A stretch of DNA of 64,000 bases from NCBI RefSeq assembly GCF_000688235.1, contig NZ_JHYO01000017.1, positions 33,146 through 97,145 of the forward strand, in the 5' to 3' direction. A program made the translations under genes and the position numbers. The DNA is from Terasakiella pusilla DSM 6293. GTDB taxonomy: Bacteria > Pseudomonadota > Alphaproteobacteria > Rhodospirillales > Terasakiellaceae. This document shows positions 43,414 to 51,762 of the stretch, in pieces (position 1 is the first letter of the stretch; each line of letters opens with the position of its first letter). Under the pieces are notes generated by a model. That model was given only the letters and a program-made list of their open reading frames with translations. It was not told the DNA's origin and made no database searches.

Positions 43414-44196
43414 TTAGATTTTCTGCGCCTCAATCCCGCCGCCGGGATAGGGGGCTTTGCGCTTCCACCACAATAAATCACCCCGTAAAAATGCCTGTGC
43501 CAGATCATTTTTTGGTCCGGCAAAAAAGTCTGACGCGTTCGCCTGCTCCAAGATACGCCCGCGATGTAAAAACATCACGTCCGTCCCCAGACGTTTGGCC
43601 TGCCCCAGATCATGGGTCGTCATAATGATGGTTGCCCCTTCTTCCGCAATCGCCGTGATACTTTCCTCAATGGAATGGGTGGCACTGGGATCAAGGCTCG
43701 CGCTTGGTTCATCCAAAAACAGGACTTCCGGTCGGATGGCCCACGCCCTCGCCATCGCGAGCCGTTGTTGTTCCCCAAACGACAAGACACGGGCGGGCTG
43801 ATCTGCCAGACGCCCCAACCCGACCCGCTTCAAGACGCTATAAGCGCGATCCGCACGTTCGGCTTTTTCAACACCCTGTAACTTCAGCGCATATTCAATA
43901 TTCGCCAAGGCGGTACGACGCAACATCACGGGGCGTTGAAAGACCATAGCCTGACGGGCGCGCACGGCTTTGGAAAAACTCACATCCCCGTTCCAGCTCA
44001 CCGTCCCTTGCGCCGGATCAAGCAAGCCATGACACAGGCGCAACAGCAGACTTTTGCCCGCCCCGTTTGCGCCCAAAACCATGGTACGACTGCCGGCCTC
44101 AATTTTAAACGTTGCCTCTTTCACCAGACGTTTGCCGCGGGCTTCAAAGCATAGCCCGTTTACCGACAACGGCAGGATGGAGCGTATCTCTGTCAT
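43414..44196 (-). CDS. tupC: ABC transporter ATP-binding protein, tungstate/TupC-like
   Basis: ABC ATPase, 260 aa. Seen: Walker A LGANGAGKSLLLR (about 39-51), Q-loop region, signature LSFGEQQRLAMARA (about 141-154), Walker B VLFLDEPSASLDPSA and the switch histidine TTHDLG. It overlaps the permease gene by four bases (ATGA). Adjacent MoaD-like and FAD-oxidoreductase genes favour tungstate or molybdate as the cargo. The name TupC is by similarity to tungstate systems; no substrate-binding protein (TupA) is present in the window. Confidence 0.75.
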   Translation of the reverse strand: MTEIRSILPLSVNGLCFEARGKRLVKEATFKIEAGSRTMVLGANGAGKSLLLRLCHGLLDPAQGTVSWNGDVSFSKAVRARQAMVFQRPVMLRRTALANIEYALKLQGVEKAERADRAYSVLKRVGLGRLADQPARVLSFGEQQRLAMARAWAIRPEVLFLDEPSASLDPSATHSIEESITAIAEEGATIIMTTHDLGQAKRLGTDVMFLHRGRILEQANASDFFAGPKNDLAQAFLRGDLLWWKRKAPYPGGGIEAQKI

Positions 44197-44900
44197 GCGC
44201 CGATCCTTTTCTTGGCAAATTCCCCGAGCAAAAAGGCGGTGGCATTGATCCCTAAAGACAGGCTCAGCAAAATAATCCCCAAGCCCAACGCCAAGGCCAA
44301 ATCCCCTTTACTGACTTCAAGGGCAATGGCGGTGGTCATCACGCGGGTCACATGATCAATATTACCGCCCACGATCATCACCGCGCCAACTTCCGCACTG
44401 GCGCGGCCAAATCCGGCAAGGACCGTGGTAATCAAGCTAAAGCGCCCATCCCACAACAACGTGCGAATGGCGCAGGACGGTGAACAGCCCAAGGACATCA
44501 ATTGTTCGCGGTATTCCGACCAAAGTTCCTGCACCACTTGGCGGGTAAGGGCCGCAATGATCGGTGTAATCAGAATGACCTGTGCAATGATCATCGCAGT
44601 TGGGGTAAACAATAAGCCCAGCACCCCAAGGGGGCCGGACCTTGACAGCAACAGATACAGGATCAACCCCACCACCACCGGCGGCAGCCCCATCAAGGCA
44701 TTGAGCATGACCACAAGGCCCCGTTTACCGGGGAAGGTAAACAGCACCAACGCAGCCCCCAAAGGCAAGCCGATGAGGGAGGCAATCAGCACCGCACTGA
44801 GGCTCACCTGCAAAGACAAGCTGACGATTTCAAACAAATTGCTATCCAGCGACACAATCAACTGAAAGGCCGCTTGGAAGGCAGAGGCAAATTCATCCAC
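44193..44900 (-). CDS. tupB: ABC transporter permease, tungstate/TupB-like
   Basis: Inner-membrane permease, 235 aa, with about five to six helices. Seen: EAA-type loop (ELWSEYREQLMSLGCSP), LMGLPPVVVGLILYLLLSRSGPLG, and VGAVMIVGGNIDHVTRVMTTAIALE, which is characteristic of the TupB/WtpB tungstate permeases. It is followed by the matching ATPase. No periplasmic binding protein gene is next to the pair, which is unusual for this class of importer. Whether tungstate, molybdate or another oxyanion is carried cannot be fixed by sequence. Confidence 0.75.
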   Translation of the reverse strand: MDEFASAFQAAFQLIVSLDSNLFEIVSLSLQVSLSAVLIASLIGLPLGAALVLFTFPGKRGLVVMLNALMGLPPVVVGLILYLLLSRSGPLGVLGLLFTPTAMIIAQVILITPIIAALTRQVVQELWSEYREQLMSLGCSPSCAIRTLLWDGRFSLITTVLAGFGRASAEVGAVMIVGGNIDHVTRVMTTAIALEVSKGDLALALGLGIILLSLSLGINATAFLLGEFAKKRIGA

Positions 44901-44905
44901 CTGTA

Positions 44906-45217
44906 TCAGCCCCCGCCGCGTTGAAAATATTTTGACATACGCTCATATTCGCGCTTTGCGGCGTCTTCGTCCAGCCCATAAAACCGAAAAGTCACATGTG
45001 TCACTGGCAAACGGATCAAGGCGATCTTGCGCTCCCCAACGGCAGATAAGTCAATTTCCACCCGTCCCAAGGGCGCATCGGCGATAATCACCTTTGCGCC
45101 GTTCTGTTCATCCCCACGGGCTTCTACCGTCGCCTCTGAGACAGAACGGGGTAAAAGCCGCAGGAAGTCACGATGGTTGGTGCCCATCTCGCGGGTGATT
45201 TCAACGTAGTCAGCCAA
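44906..45217 (-). CDS. Small uncharacterised protein of a MoaD/tungstate locus, 103 aa
   Basis: Not recognised. Seen: an alpha/beta-looking sequence without signal or membrane segment, no cysteine, and a C-terminal RMSKYFQRGGG. It starts two bases after the MoaD-like gene's stop and ends five bases before the permease gene. Such tight placement between a MoaD/ThiS protein and tungstate-type permease suggests a role in oxyanion or cofactor handling. I do not assign a function. Its internal segment ADAPLGRVEIDLSAVGERK is well ordered, unlike a random frame. Confidence 0.65.
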   Translation of the reverse strand: MADYVEITREMGTNHRDFLRLLPRSVSEATVEARGDEQNGAKVIIADAPLGRVEIDLSAVGERKIALIRLPVTHVTFRFYGLDEDAAKREYERMSKYFQRGGG

Positions 45218-45219
45218 GC

Positions 45220-45471
45220 TCAGCCCCCGGCAACCGGTGGCCAGACTGCCAGATGGTCTTCGCTATCCAACACATGGTTGCCGCGCACTTCCGGGGCAAG
45301 GTAATTGCCATTGACCAGCACAAGGTGGCACATCTCCAACGGCACTTTATATCGATTGAGCACATCCAGCACCGTCGTGTCTGGTTGGATATCAATATCC
45401 GCCTGATTGGACTTTGCATTTTCAGGCAGATATTCACCCAATTGCGCATAGAGTTTTAAAGTCATCTTCAT
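45220..45471 (-). CDS. MoaD/ThiS-family sulfur-carrier-like protein
   Basis: Ubiquitin-fold protein, 83 aa from the ATG at 45471 (MKMTLKLYAQLGEYLPEN; alternatives at 45501 and 45465). Seen: MoaD-type pattern KLYAQLGEYLP, TTVLDVLNRYKVP, VLVNGNYL, and HLAVWPPVAGG at the end, where the C-terminal Gly-Gly is thiocarboxylated in MoaD/ThiS proteins. Known role: sulfur donor for molybdopterin or tungstopterin synthesis, or a dedicated version serving a particular enzyme. It lies 20 bases from the NAD(P)/FAD oxidoreductase. Confidence 0.85.
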   Translation of the reverse strand: MKMTLKLYAQLGEYLPENAKSNQADIDIQPDTTVLDVLNRYKVPLEMCHLVLVNGNYLAPEVRGNHVLDSEDHLAVWPPVAGG

Positions 45472-45490
45472 AGGGGGAGAGGCTCCGGCG

Positions 45491-46750
45491 TTAGGATGCA
45501 TTCAATTGAGTACAGGCGAGATAGGCTTCCATGATCCGGTTTGGATCTTTCTTAAGCTTCTCTTTCCAACTCGACAGATTGATCCGGCTCTGGATCAAAC
45601 CTCGCAACACACCAACATGATCGGTGCGTCCGACCATCTGCGCGCCGACCAGATAATCGCCATCAAATTCCAGACGGGTATAGCGATTGTTCTCTTTATC
45701 CAAAAACATCGCCTGATCACCACCTTCCACACCATCCCACAGCCCGAAGGAGGCCGAGATCAGCCCCAACGTATCCAGTACGTTCATCACCAACGAGCCT
45801 TTGTAGGCTGTCTCCCTACCTAGCATATTCAGCGCCGCAATCCGTCCGTGGTCTGTTGCGGTTGGCTGGATCGCGTGCACAGACATACCGCCTGTTGAAA
45901 AATCAAGCCCTTGCGCCACGTCACCCGCGGCAAACACGTCCGGTGCTGTCGTCATCATATTCTGGTTAATCAAAATGCCGCTTTCCCGCTTCACCTGTGC
46001 GGCATCGACAAAATCCACGTTGGGGGCCACACCTGCCGCCACCACAACCAAATGGGCCGGGACCTGATGACCATTGTCCAGATCAACCAACAACGTATCT
46101 TCCCCATCCGCTGCGTTGGGTTCCAGCTTGGTGATTTTGGTGTTGGTGTGAACGCTCACGCCCTTTTTCTCGCACCAGTCCTTTAACATATTACCGGCAT
46201 TTTCATCCAACATCCGCGGCACCATGCGATCGCCCATTTCCACAACCGTCAGGTTCACGTTACGTAACGCTAAGGATTCAAGGATAATACAGCCGATAAA
46301 GCCCGCGCCCAACAAGACCACATGGGCCCCTTCATGGGCCAACTCAATGATCTTGCGCGCATCTTCCAAGGTCCAGCAGTGGTGGACGCCCTTTTGGTTC
46401 AGCCCTTCAATGGGGGGCTTTACGGGCCGTGATCCGGTGGCGATCAACAGCTTGTCATAGCTTTCCACATCACCATTACACAGCGTCACGGTTTTGTGGA
46501 CCGTATCGACGTTATCGGCGCGGTTTTGGCGCAAGGTGATTTTATTTTCAGCGTAAAAGTCGTTAGATCGTTTTAAGTGCGTGCCTTCTTCTTCGATATT
46601 CCCGACCAAAAGATACGGGATCGCCATGCGTGAATAGGGCAGTTCAGGTTCATCACCGACCAAGACAATCTCACAAGACGGGTCGTTTTTACGTAACGTC
46701 TGCGCCGCATTTACACCACATGGTCCGGCACCTAAAATCACATACTTCAT
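45491..46750 (-). CDS. NAD(P)/FAD-dependent oxidoreductase of the MoaD/Tup locus
   Basis: Pyridine-nucleotide-disulfide-type oxidoreductase, 419 aa from the ATG at 46750 (MKYVILGAGPCGVNAAQTL). Seen: FAD site VILGAGPCGVNAAQTLR (about 4-20), KLLIATGSRPVKPP, NAD site VVLLGAGFIGCIILESLA (about 145-162), the TAPDVFAAGDVAQ segment and a C-terminal reductase domain. Families of this type act as NAD(P)H-dependent electron donors to partner enzymes. Its nearest neighbours (MoaD, small protein, Tup permease/ATPase) suggest a tungsten or molybdenum enzyme partner, absent here. Confidence 0.83.
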   Translation of the reverse strand: MKYVILGAGPCGVNAAQTLRKNDPSCEIVLVGDEPELPYSRMAIPYLLVGNIEEEGTHLKRSNDFYAENKITLRQNRADNVDTVHKTVTLCNGDVESYDKLLIATGSRPVKPPIEGLNQKGVHHCWTLEDARKIIELAHEGAHVVLLGAGFIGCIILESLALRNVNLTVVEMGDRMVPRMLDENAGNMLKDWCEKKGVSVHTNTKITKLEPNAADGEDTLLVDLDNGHQVPAHLVVVAAGVAPNVDFVDAAQVKRESGILINQNMMTTAPDVFAAGDVAQGLDFSTGGMSVHAIQPTATDHGRIAALNMLGRETAYKGSLVMNVLDTLGLISASFGLWDGVEGGDQAMFLDKENNRYTRLEFDGDYLVGAQMVGRTDHVGVLRGLIQSRINLSSWKEKLKKDPNRIMEAYLACTQLNAS

Positions 46751-46854
46751 CGCATATTCTCCCTGAACTAGCACTTGAGTTTTATTTGTTTTGGAAATGG
46801 TATGCGTTTCCCCAAAAACAAACAAGAAAATCCGTCTCTATCGGTGCAACAATT

Positions 46855-46892
46855 CAAGAAAAAAACCCACCGCTTATGAAACGGTGGGTTTT
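46855..46892 (-). terminator. Terminator after serC
   Basis: Perfect 11-bp stem AAAACCCACCG / CGGTGGGTTTT (46861-46871 with 46881-46891), with a T-run on the minus strand, seven bases beyond the serC stop. Confidence 0.9.
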
Positions 46893-46898
46893 GCCTAG

Positions 46899-48065
46899 TT
46901 AAGCATATTCTGCTGCGATCTGGGATAATCCCCAATCCAGCCACGGGGTCAAAAGCTTTAAATCGTCCGCTTCCACCGTCGCCCCACACCAGATGCGCAA
47001 TCCCGCAGGCGCATCACGGTAAGAGCCGATATCAAAGGCCGCGCCTTCAGCTTCCATCAAGGCAACCAGCTTTTTGGATGCACGTGTTTTTTCATCCTCA
47101 TCCAGCGCCTTAAACCAATCAGCACTGATCAACAGGCAGACCGACGTGTTGGATCGGATCGCTTTATCAGCCGCCAAAAACTCAAAGCCATCGGTTTTTG
47201 CAATCCAGTTTTCCAAGACCGCCAAGTTGGCTTGAGAACGTGCTTTCAAGGCAGACAGTCCGCCGATCTCTTCTGCCCAGCGTAGACCATCCAGCGCATC
47301 TTCCACACACAGCATGGACGGGGTGTTGATGGTTTCCCCCGTGAAGATACCTTCGATCAATTTGCCGGACTTGGTCATGCGGAAAATTTTCGGCAACGGC
47401 CAAGACGGTGTGTAGCTTTCCAGACGTTCAACAGCACGCGGGGACAGAACCAGCACGCCATGCGCGCCTTCGCCGCCCATCACCTTTTGCCAAGAATACG
47501 TCAACACATCGATTTTATCCCATGCGATATCCATGGCAAAGACAGCGGATGTGGCATCACAAATGGTCAAACCTTCACGGTCCGCGGCAATCCAGTCCCC
47601 GTTTGGCACGCAAACACCGGATGTTGTCCCGTTCCAGGTAAAGACCACGTCGCGGCTAAAATCCACCTGAGACAGATCGGGGATTTGACCGTAATCGGCC
47701 TTGATCTCGCGAACATCGTCCAGCTTAAGCTGGGTTTTGACATCGTTTACCCAGCCTTTACCAAAGCTTTCCCACTGCACCATGTCGATGCCACGTGCGC
47801 CCAACAGGGACCAAAGCGCCATCTCAACCGCGCCGGTGTCAGACGCCGGCACGATGCCCAAGCGATAATCCGCAGGCAGGCCCAACACGTCTTTCGTGCG
47901 GGTGATGGTTTCCGACAATTTATCCTTACCGATCTTGGCACGGTGCGAACGGCCCAGCGGTGCATCTTTCAACGCCTCCAGCGTAAAGCCCGGACGCTTG
48001 GAACATGGACCGGAAGAAAAGTTGGGATTATTTGGCTTGGCAGTCGGTTTGACGATGTTTGTCAT
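46899..48065 (-). CDS. serC: Phosphoserine aminotransferase
   Basis: PLP-dependent phosphoserine aminotransferase, 388 aa, of the alphaproteobacterial SerC type. Seen: [14 protein letters not shown] (about 14-27), [30 protein letters not shown] and the PLP lysine in [15 protein letters not shown] (about 190-204). Known: converts phosphohydroxypyruvate to phosphoserine in serine synthesis. serA is not in the window. A clear terminator follows, and another lies between it and purB upstream, so it is probably its own transcription unit. Confidence 0.94.
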   Translation of the reverse strand: MTNIVKPTAKPNNPNFSSGPCSKRPGFTLEALKDAPLGRSHRAKIGKDKLSETITRTKDVLGLPADYRLGIVPASDTGAVEMALWSLLGARGIDMVQWESFGKGWVNDVKTQLKLDDVREIKADYGQIPDLSQVDFSRDVVFTWNGTTSGVCVPNGDWIAADREGLTICDATSAVFAMDIAWDKIDVLTYSWQKVMGGEGAHGVLVLSPRAVERLESYTPSWPLPKIFRMTKSGKLIEGIFTGETINTPSMLCVEDALDGLRWAEEIGGLSALKARSQANLAVLENWIAKTDGFEFLAADKAIRSNTSVCLLISADWFKALDEDEKTRASKKLVALMEAEGAAFDIGSYRDAPAGLRIWCGATVEADDLKLLTPWLDWGLSQIAAEYA

Positions 48066-48140
48066 GTCTTCAAATACTCCAGACCCGCAACCTATGGCGG
48101 GACAGAAAAGAAAAATAATGTCCGTGCGTCATATCAAATA

Positions 48141-48176
48141 AAAAGGGTTGGAGCAATCAAGCATCCAACCCTTTTT
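48141..48176 (-). terminator. Terminator after purB
   Basis: Perfect 12-bp stem AAAAGGGTTGGA / TCCAACCCTTTT (48141-48152 with 48164-48175), T-run on the minus strand, 23 bases beyond the purB stop. Confidence 0.9.
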
Positions 48177-48198
48177 AAAAACTTATGACCATGAGGTC

Positions 48199-49593
48199 TT
48201 AGTCTTTGCCGAACACTCGTTCGAAAATCACATCCACACGTTTGGTGTGATAAGAAACGGAGTCTTCATCCAGCAGGGCTTTCAGCTGCTCGACACTCAA
48301 ATGTTCCGTCAAACCTTCGTCTTTGGACAGGAAGAAGAACAAGCGGTTGTCATAGTTCGCTGCTTCTTTTTCGACGTCATCCAGCTCTACCTTGCCATCC
48401 GGGTTATCCGGGTCAATGCCGTAGGATTTCCAAACGCGCATGGCGTTGCGCTGTACGATGCGGTAGCTGTCTTCACGTGACACATTGTTTTGCGTCAAGA
48501 ACAACAGAACACGCTGTGCATCGTGGATGCCGCCAAAGTTGTTCATGTGATCCAGCATGTTTTGCGGATACACAACCAGTTTCTCAATCGTGCCCGCCAG
48601 ACGGCCCAGTGCAAAATCAAGTGTGACGGTCGCATCCGGTGCAATCATCCGCTCAACGGAGGAGTGAGAGATATCGCGTTCATGCCACAGGGCAACGTTT
48701 TCCAGTGCCGGCACAACCGCCATACGCACGGTACGGGCCAGGCCTGTCAGGTTTTCTGTCAGAATCGGGTTACGTTTGTGCGGCATAGCACTTGAGCCTT
48801 TTTGACCCGGTGCAAAATATTCCTGCGCTTCACGCACTTCAGTACGCTGCATGTGGCGAATTTCAATCGCGACATTTTCGATGGATGACGCGATGGTACC
48901 CAACACACAGAAGTAGTTTGCATGACGGTCACGCGGGATAACTTGTGTGGAGATCGGCTCCGGCGTCAGGCCCATTTTTTCTGCGACATATTCTTCAACG
49001 CGCGGGTCAACGTTGGCAAATGTCCCCACCGCACCGGAGATCGCACAGGTCGCGATTTCTTCACGCGCTTGCAACAAACGGGTGCGGTTACGATCCATCT
49101 CTGCATAGAAACGCGCAAACTTCAGCCCCATGGTCACAGGTTCAGCGTGGATCCCGTGGGAGCGACCGATACACACCATGTCTTTGGTTTCTTTCGCACG
49201 TGTCTTCAACGCCGCCAAAAGACGATCCAGATCCGCCAACAGAATGTCTGCCGCTTGGGTCATCTGTACAGACAAGCAAGTGTCCAACACGTCAGAAGAG
49301 GTCATGCCTTGGTGAACAAAGCGCGCTTCGTCGCCCACATTCTCCGCCAGTTCTGTCAAAAACGCGATCACGTCATGTTTGACTTCCAGCTCGATCTCGT
49401 CGATGCGTGCGATACGCTCCGGCGTATAGTCCTTCTGACCTTTGGACCAGACAACATCGGATGTGCCTTTAGGAACAACGTTCAGCTCTTCCATTTTGGT
49501 CAGGGCATGAGCTTCAATTTCAAACCAGATGCGGAATTTGTTAGCGGGCTCCCAAATAGAAGCCATTTCAGGACGGGAATAGCGCGGGATCAT
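48199..49593 (-). CDS. purB: Adenylosuccinate lyase
   Basis: Adenylosuccinate lyase, 464 aa from the ATG at 49593 (MIPRYSRPEMASIWEPANKF), the family start; upstream in-frame codons are non-family. Seen: VHQGMTSSDVLDT (about 85-97), GRSHGIHAEPVTMG (about 137-150) and the superfamily signature GSSAMPHKRNP (about 262-272). Known: two steps of purine synthesis. Followed by a strong terminator. Apparently a monocistronic unit, divergent from the 437-aa gene with 173 bases between starts. Confidence 0.96.
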   Translation of the reverse strand: MIPRYSRPEMASIWEPANKFRIWFEIEAHALTKMEELNVVPKGTSDVVWSKGQKDYTPERIARIDEIELEVKHDVIAFLTELAENVGDEARFVHQGMTSSDVLDTCLSVQMTQAADILLADLDRLLAALKTRAKETKDMVCIGRSHGIHAEPVTMGLKFARFYAEMDRNRTRLLQAREEIATCAISGAVGTFANVDPRVEEYVAEKMGLTPEPISTQVIPRDRHANYFCVLGTIASSIENVAIEIRHMQRTEVREAQEYFAPGQKGSSAMPHKRNPILTENLTGLARTVRMAVVPALENVALWHERDISHSSVERMIAPDATVTLDFALGRLAGTIEKLVVYPQNMLDHMNNFGGIHDAQRVLLFLTQNNVSREDSYRIVQRNAMRVWKSYGIDPDNPDGKVELDDVEKEAANYDNRLFFFLSKDEGLTEHLSVEQLKALLDEDSVSYHTKRVDVIFERVFGKD

Positions 49594-49766
49594 GGCACTC
49601 TCTTTCGCAAAATTTAGGGCAGGGAATAAATTTGCCCTGTTCATAGCGAAAAGCGGGCAAGAAAGCAATGGAAAGACGGCCCAAGCAAAGCCTTACCGCA
49701 AAATCACGAAAATCTGGCCTCAGATTTGCTCACTCTTAAGTACATACAAAATGACGGAGCGGAGTA

Positions 49767-51080
49767 ATGAGCACTATCTCAGATAGAACAGGCCTGTATG
49801 TCGACCAGATGCAGAAAATGGATTTAACCTCTGCAAAAAGATTTAATATTGCTGAGGCGCCAGACGAGCTTTACAACAATTATATCCGCGCTCAAGAAAA
49901 CTTCCTTGAAGCGCGCTACACCAAAATCAACGCCGACCCCAATAGTGCGCGCAACCAACCTTACGCCACCATTAAAGTAAACGGACAAACCGTCGCCACC
50001 ATTGATAACAATGGCTACGTCGAAAGCTCCGGCGCAATCGGCAGTAGATTACATACACTTTTAGCCGAAGAAGGCGGCCCCCGTCCCGGCCCCGGCCTTG
50101 CTGAAGACAGGGCGGCAAAAATTGCCCAGTTGCTGGGAGGCAGCGTGGAAAAAGCTTCCACGGCCCTGACCCAATCTGCCTACCAGTCCAGCACGGCAAA
50201 CAGCCTGTCCGTCAACTATGACGCCATGCGCGAGGATGATGCCTATCAACAACTGCAGGAGATCAAACGCGCGCGCACTCTGTTTTTAGCCCAGCAAAAC
50301 GGACAGGAGACAGGCACAACACACACGTCCACCTCTCCAGGCGGCTACAGCAATGTGGTGCTCAACACCACGCGCGGCACACAAGCGATGGACCTTGAAA
50401 GTCTGTTTAATCCCAAACCTGCAAGCGGTCCCATCAGCATCGACAACATGCCGATCATCCTGCCGACAGCGGACAATATCAAGGCTCTGACAGACCATGC
50501 ACAAAAAGCCTTTGGCGACCTGCTGTCCCAGTACAACATCCCCGAAGCCCCGCGCGAGATCAGCTATGATGGGGAAGGTAAGCCGGTGTTCCCCGCCGAC
50601 TATGCCTATAAAGATGAATTAAAGCAGGCTTTGGACGAAAACCCCGTCATCCAGCGCGAACTGCAAACCATTGCAGCCCTAACCAGCCATTATGCCGGTA
50701 TGGTCGGCCAAGCCAGCACAAGCAACACTCCTAAAATCACCTTGAACTTCGACCAGAACGGCAACCTCTCTGTCAAAACCAATGGCAAGAACTTTGAACA
50801 ACCCAGCGCGAGCGAAAGCCAACAGGCAAGCCAGAGCTATGATAAACGAACAGAACGTAGCGAAGCCGAAAAATGGTTTATGGATTATATGGAAAAAACA
50901 CCGGAAGAACGCCTGTTTGAAGCCATTTTACGCGACAAAGGCTTAACCCCGGAAGAGTTTGAAGCTCTGCCCGTCGAAGAACGCCAGAAAATAGAGCAGG
51001 AAATTCAGGAAGAAATGGAAGAGAAGACCTTAAACGAGATCAGAGCCGGACAAAACGGTAAAACGGAACAATTTGCCTGA
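49767..51080 (+). CDS. Uncharacterised protein with shared C-terminal helical motif, 437 aa
   Basis: Not recognised. The ATG at 49767 (MSTISDRTGLYVDQMQKM) has GGAG ahead. No signal peptide, membrane helix or cysteine. It looks modular: helical N-terminus (about 10-60), a central region with low complexity and a GPRPGPG stretch, NMPIILPTADNIKALTDHAQ (about 230-250), a Ser/Gln-rich linker, and a charged C-terminal helix (about 350-437). Residues about 387-419 (ILRDKGLTPEEFEALP and VEERQKIEQEIQEEME) match the unknown protein at 39050-39451. Function unknown; a cytoplasmic scaffold or adaptor is conceivable but not supported by a specific motif. Confidence 0.7.
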   Translation: MSTISDRTGLYVDQMQKMDLTSAKRFNIAEAPDELYNNYIRAQENFLEARYTKINADPNSARNQPYATIKVNGQTVATIDNNGYVESSGAIGSRLHTLLAEEGGPRPGPGLAEDRAAKIAQLLGGSVEKASTALTQSAYQSSTANSLSVNYDAMREDDAYQQLQEIKRARTLFLAQQNGQETGTTHTSTSPGGYSNVVLNTTRGTQAMDLESLFNPKPASGPISIDNMPIILPTADNIKALTDHAQKAFGDLLSQYNIPEAPREISYDGEGKPVFPADYAYKDELKQALDENPVIQRELQTIAALTSHYAGMVGQASTSNTPKITLNFDQNGNLSVKTNGKNFEQPSASESQQASQSYDKRTERSEAEKWFMDYMEKTPEERLFEAILRDKGLTPEEFEALPVEERQKIEQEIQEEMEEKTLNEIRAGQNGKTEQFA

Positions 51081-51120
51081 TATTCAACCTCAGTGTTTTA
51101 TGTTACAGTCAGGACATAAG

Positions 51121-51139
51121 TTGTTACAAACTGTCACAA
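51121..51139. promoter_or_regulatory. Imperfect inverted repeat upstream of cytochrome c'
   Basis: TTGTTACA-AAC-TGTCACAA: eight-base arms with one mismatch and a three-base centre, 94 bases before the cytochrome c' start. A candidate operator. A perfect 16-bp AT-rich palindrome (AATCTTAATTAAGATT, 51195-51210) lies nearer the gene. Confidence 0.4.
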
Positions 51140-51232
51140 TAATGCGGTTGTGTTGAACAGCTAAAAATGGAATTATACTCCGGCATATCACTAAAATCTT
51201 AATTAAGATTCATCGACCAAATGAGGACAAAA

Positions 51233-51682
51233 ATGAAAAAATTGATGCTTGCAGCCTGTGTTGCAATTTCTGCCGGTATTGGCATTTCCGCGAGCTATGA
51301 AGCCGTGGCGGCTGAAAACAACCCGGCAATCGTTCATCGTCAGTCAACCTATTCTGTTGTCGCAGGTCACATGGGTTCCCTGAAATCTATTTTGTTCCTG
51401 GGTGGCACGGGTAACGTTTCTTACCATGCAAACGCGATCAAAGCGGCATGGGAAAACATGGGCGACGCTTTCCCAGAAGGGTCTGACAAAGGCGAAACAC
51501 GTGCCAAAGCTGAAATTTGGACGGACAACGCGACCTTTAAGGAAAAAGGCAAAAACGCCTACGCTGCGACTCTAAAACTGGTTGAAGCTGCTGACGGCGG
51601 CGACAAAGCAGCACAGATTGAAGCATTCAAAGCTTTGGGCGGTGCCTGTAAAGCCTGTCACGAAAACTTCCGCGCTAAATAA
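51233..51682 (+). CDS. cycP: Cytochrome c' (class II)
   Basis: Class II cytochrome c', 149 aa from the ATG at 51233 (MKKLMLAACVAISAG, signal peptide, GAGGACAAA ahead). Seen: mature four-helix-bundle pattern (HRQSTYSVVAGHMGSLKSIL; NAIKAAWENMGDAFPEGSD) and the C-terminal heme site CKACHENFRAK, as typical for the class. Known: periplasmic, binds nitric oxide or CO at a five-coordinate heme and protects against NO. A strong palindrome and an inverted repeat precede it. The downstream stem-loop (51705-51734) separates it from a cytochrome b561 gene that may reduce it. Confidence 0.92.
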   Translation: MKKLMLAACVAISAGIGISASYEAVAAENNPAIVHRQSTYSVVAGHMGSLKSILFLGGTGNVSYHANAIKAAWENMGDAFPEGSDKGETRAKAEIWTDNATFKEKGKNAYAATLKLVEAADGGDKAAQIEAFKALGGACKACHENFRAK

Positions 51683-51704
51683 GAATGCGCTGACGACATG
51701 ACAC

Positions 51705-51734
51705 AGGGGCAAAGCACTCAGCGGCTTTGCCCCT
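51705..51734 (+). terminator. Stem-loop between cytochrome c' and cytochrome b561 genes
   Basis: Eleven-bp stem AGGGGCAAAGC / GCTTTGCCCCT followed by a weak T-rich stretch (TCCTTGTTT). Either a leaky terminator or an attenuator between the two genes. Confidence 0.65.
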
Positions 51735-51762
51735 TCCTTGTTTCCAAAAGACAGATATCCTC

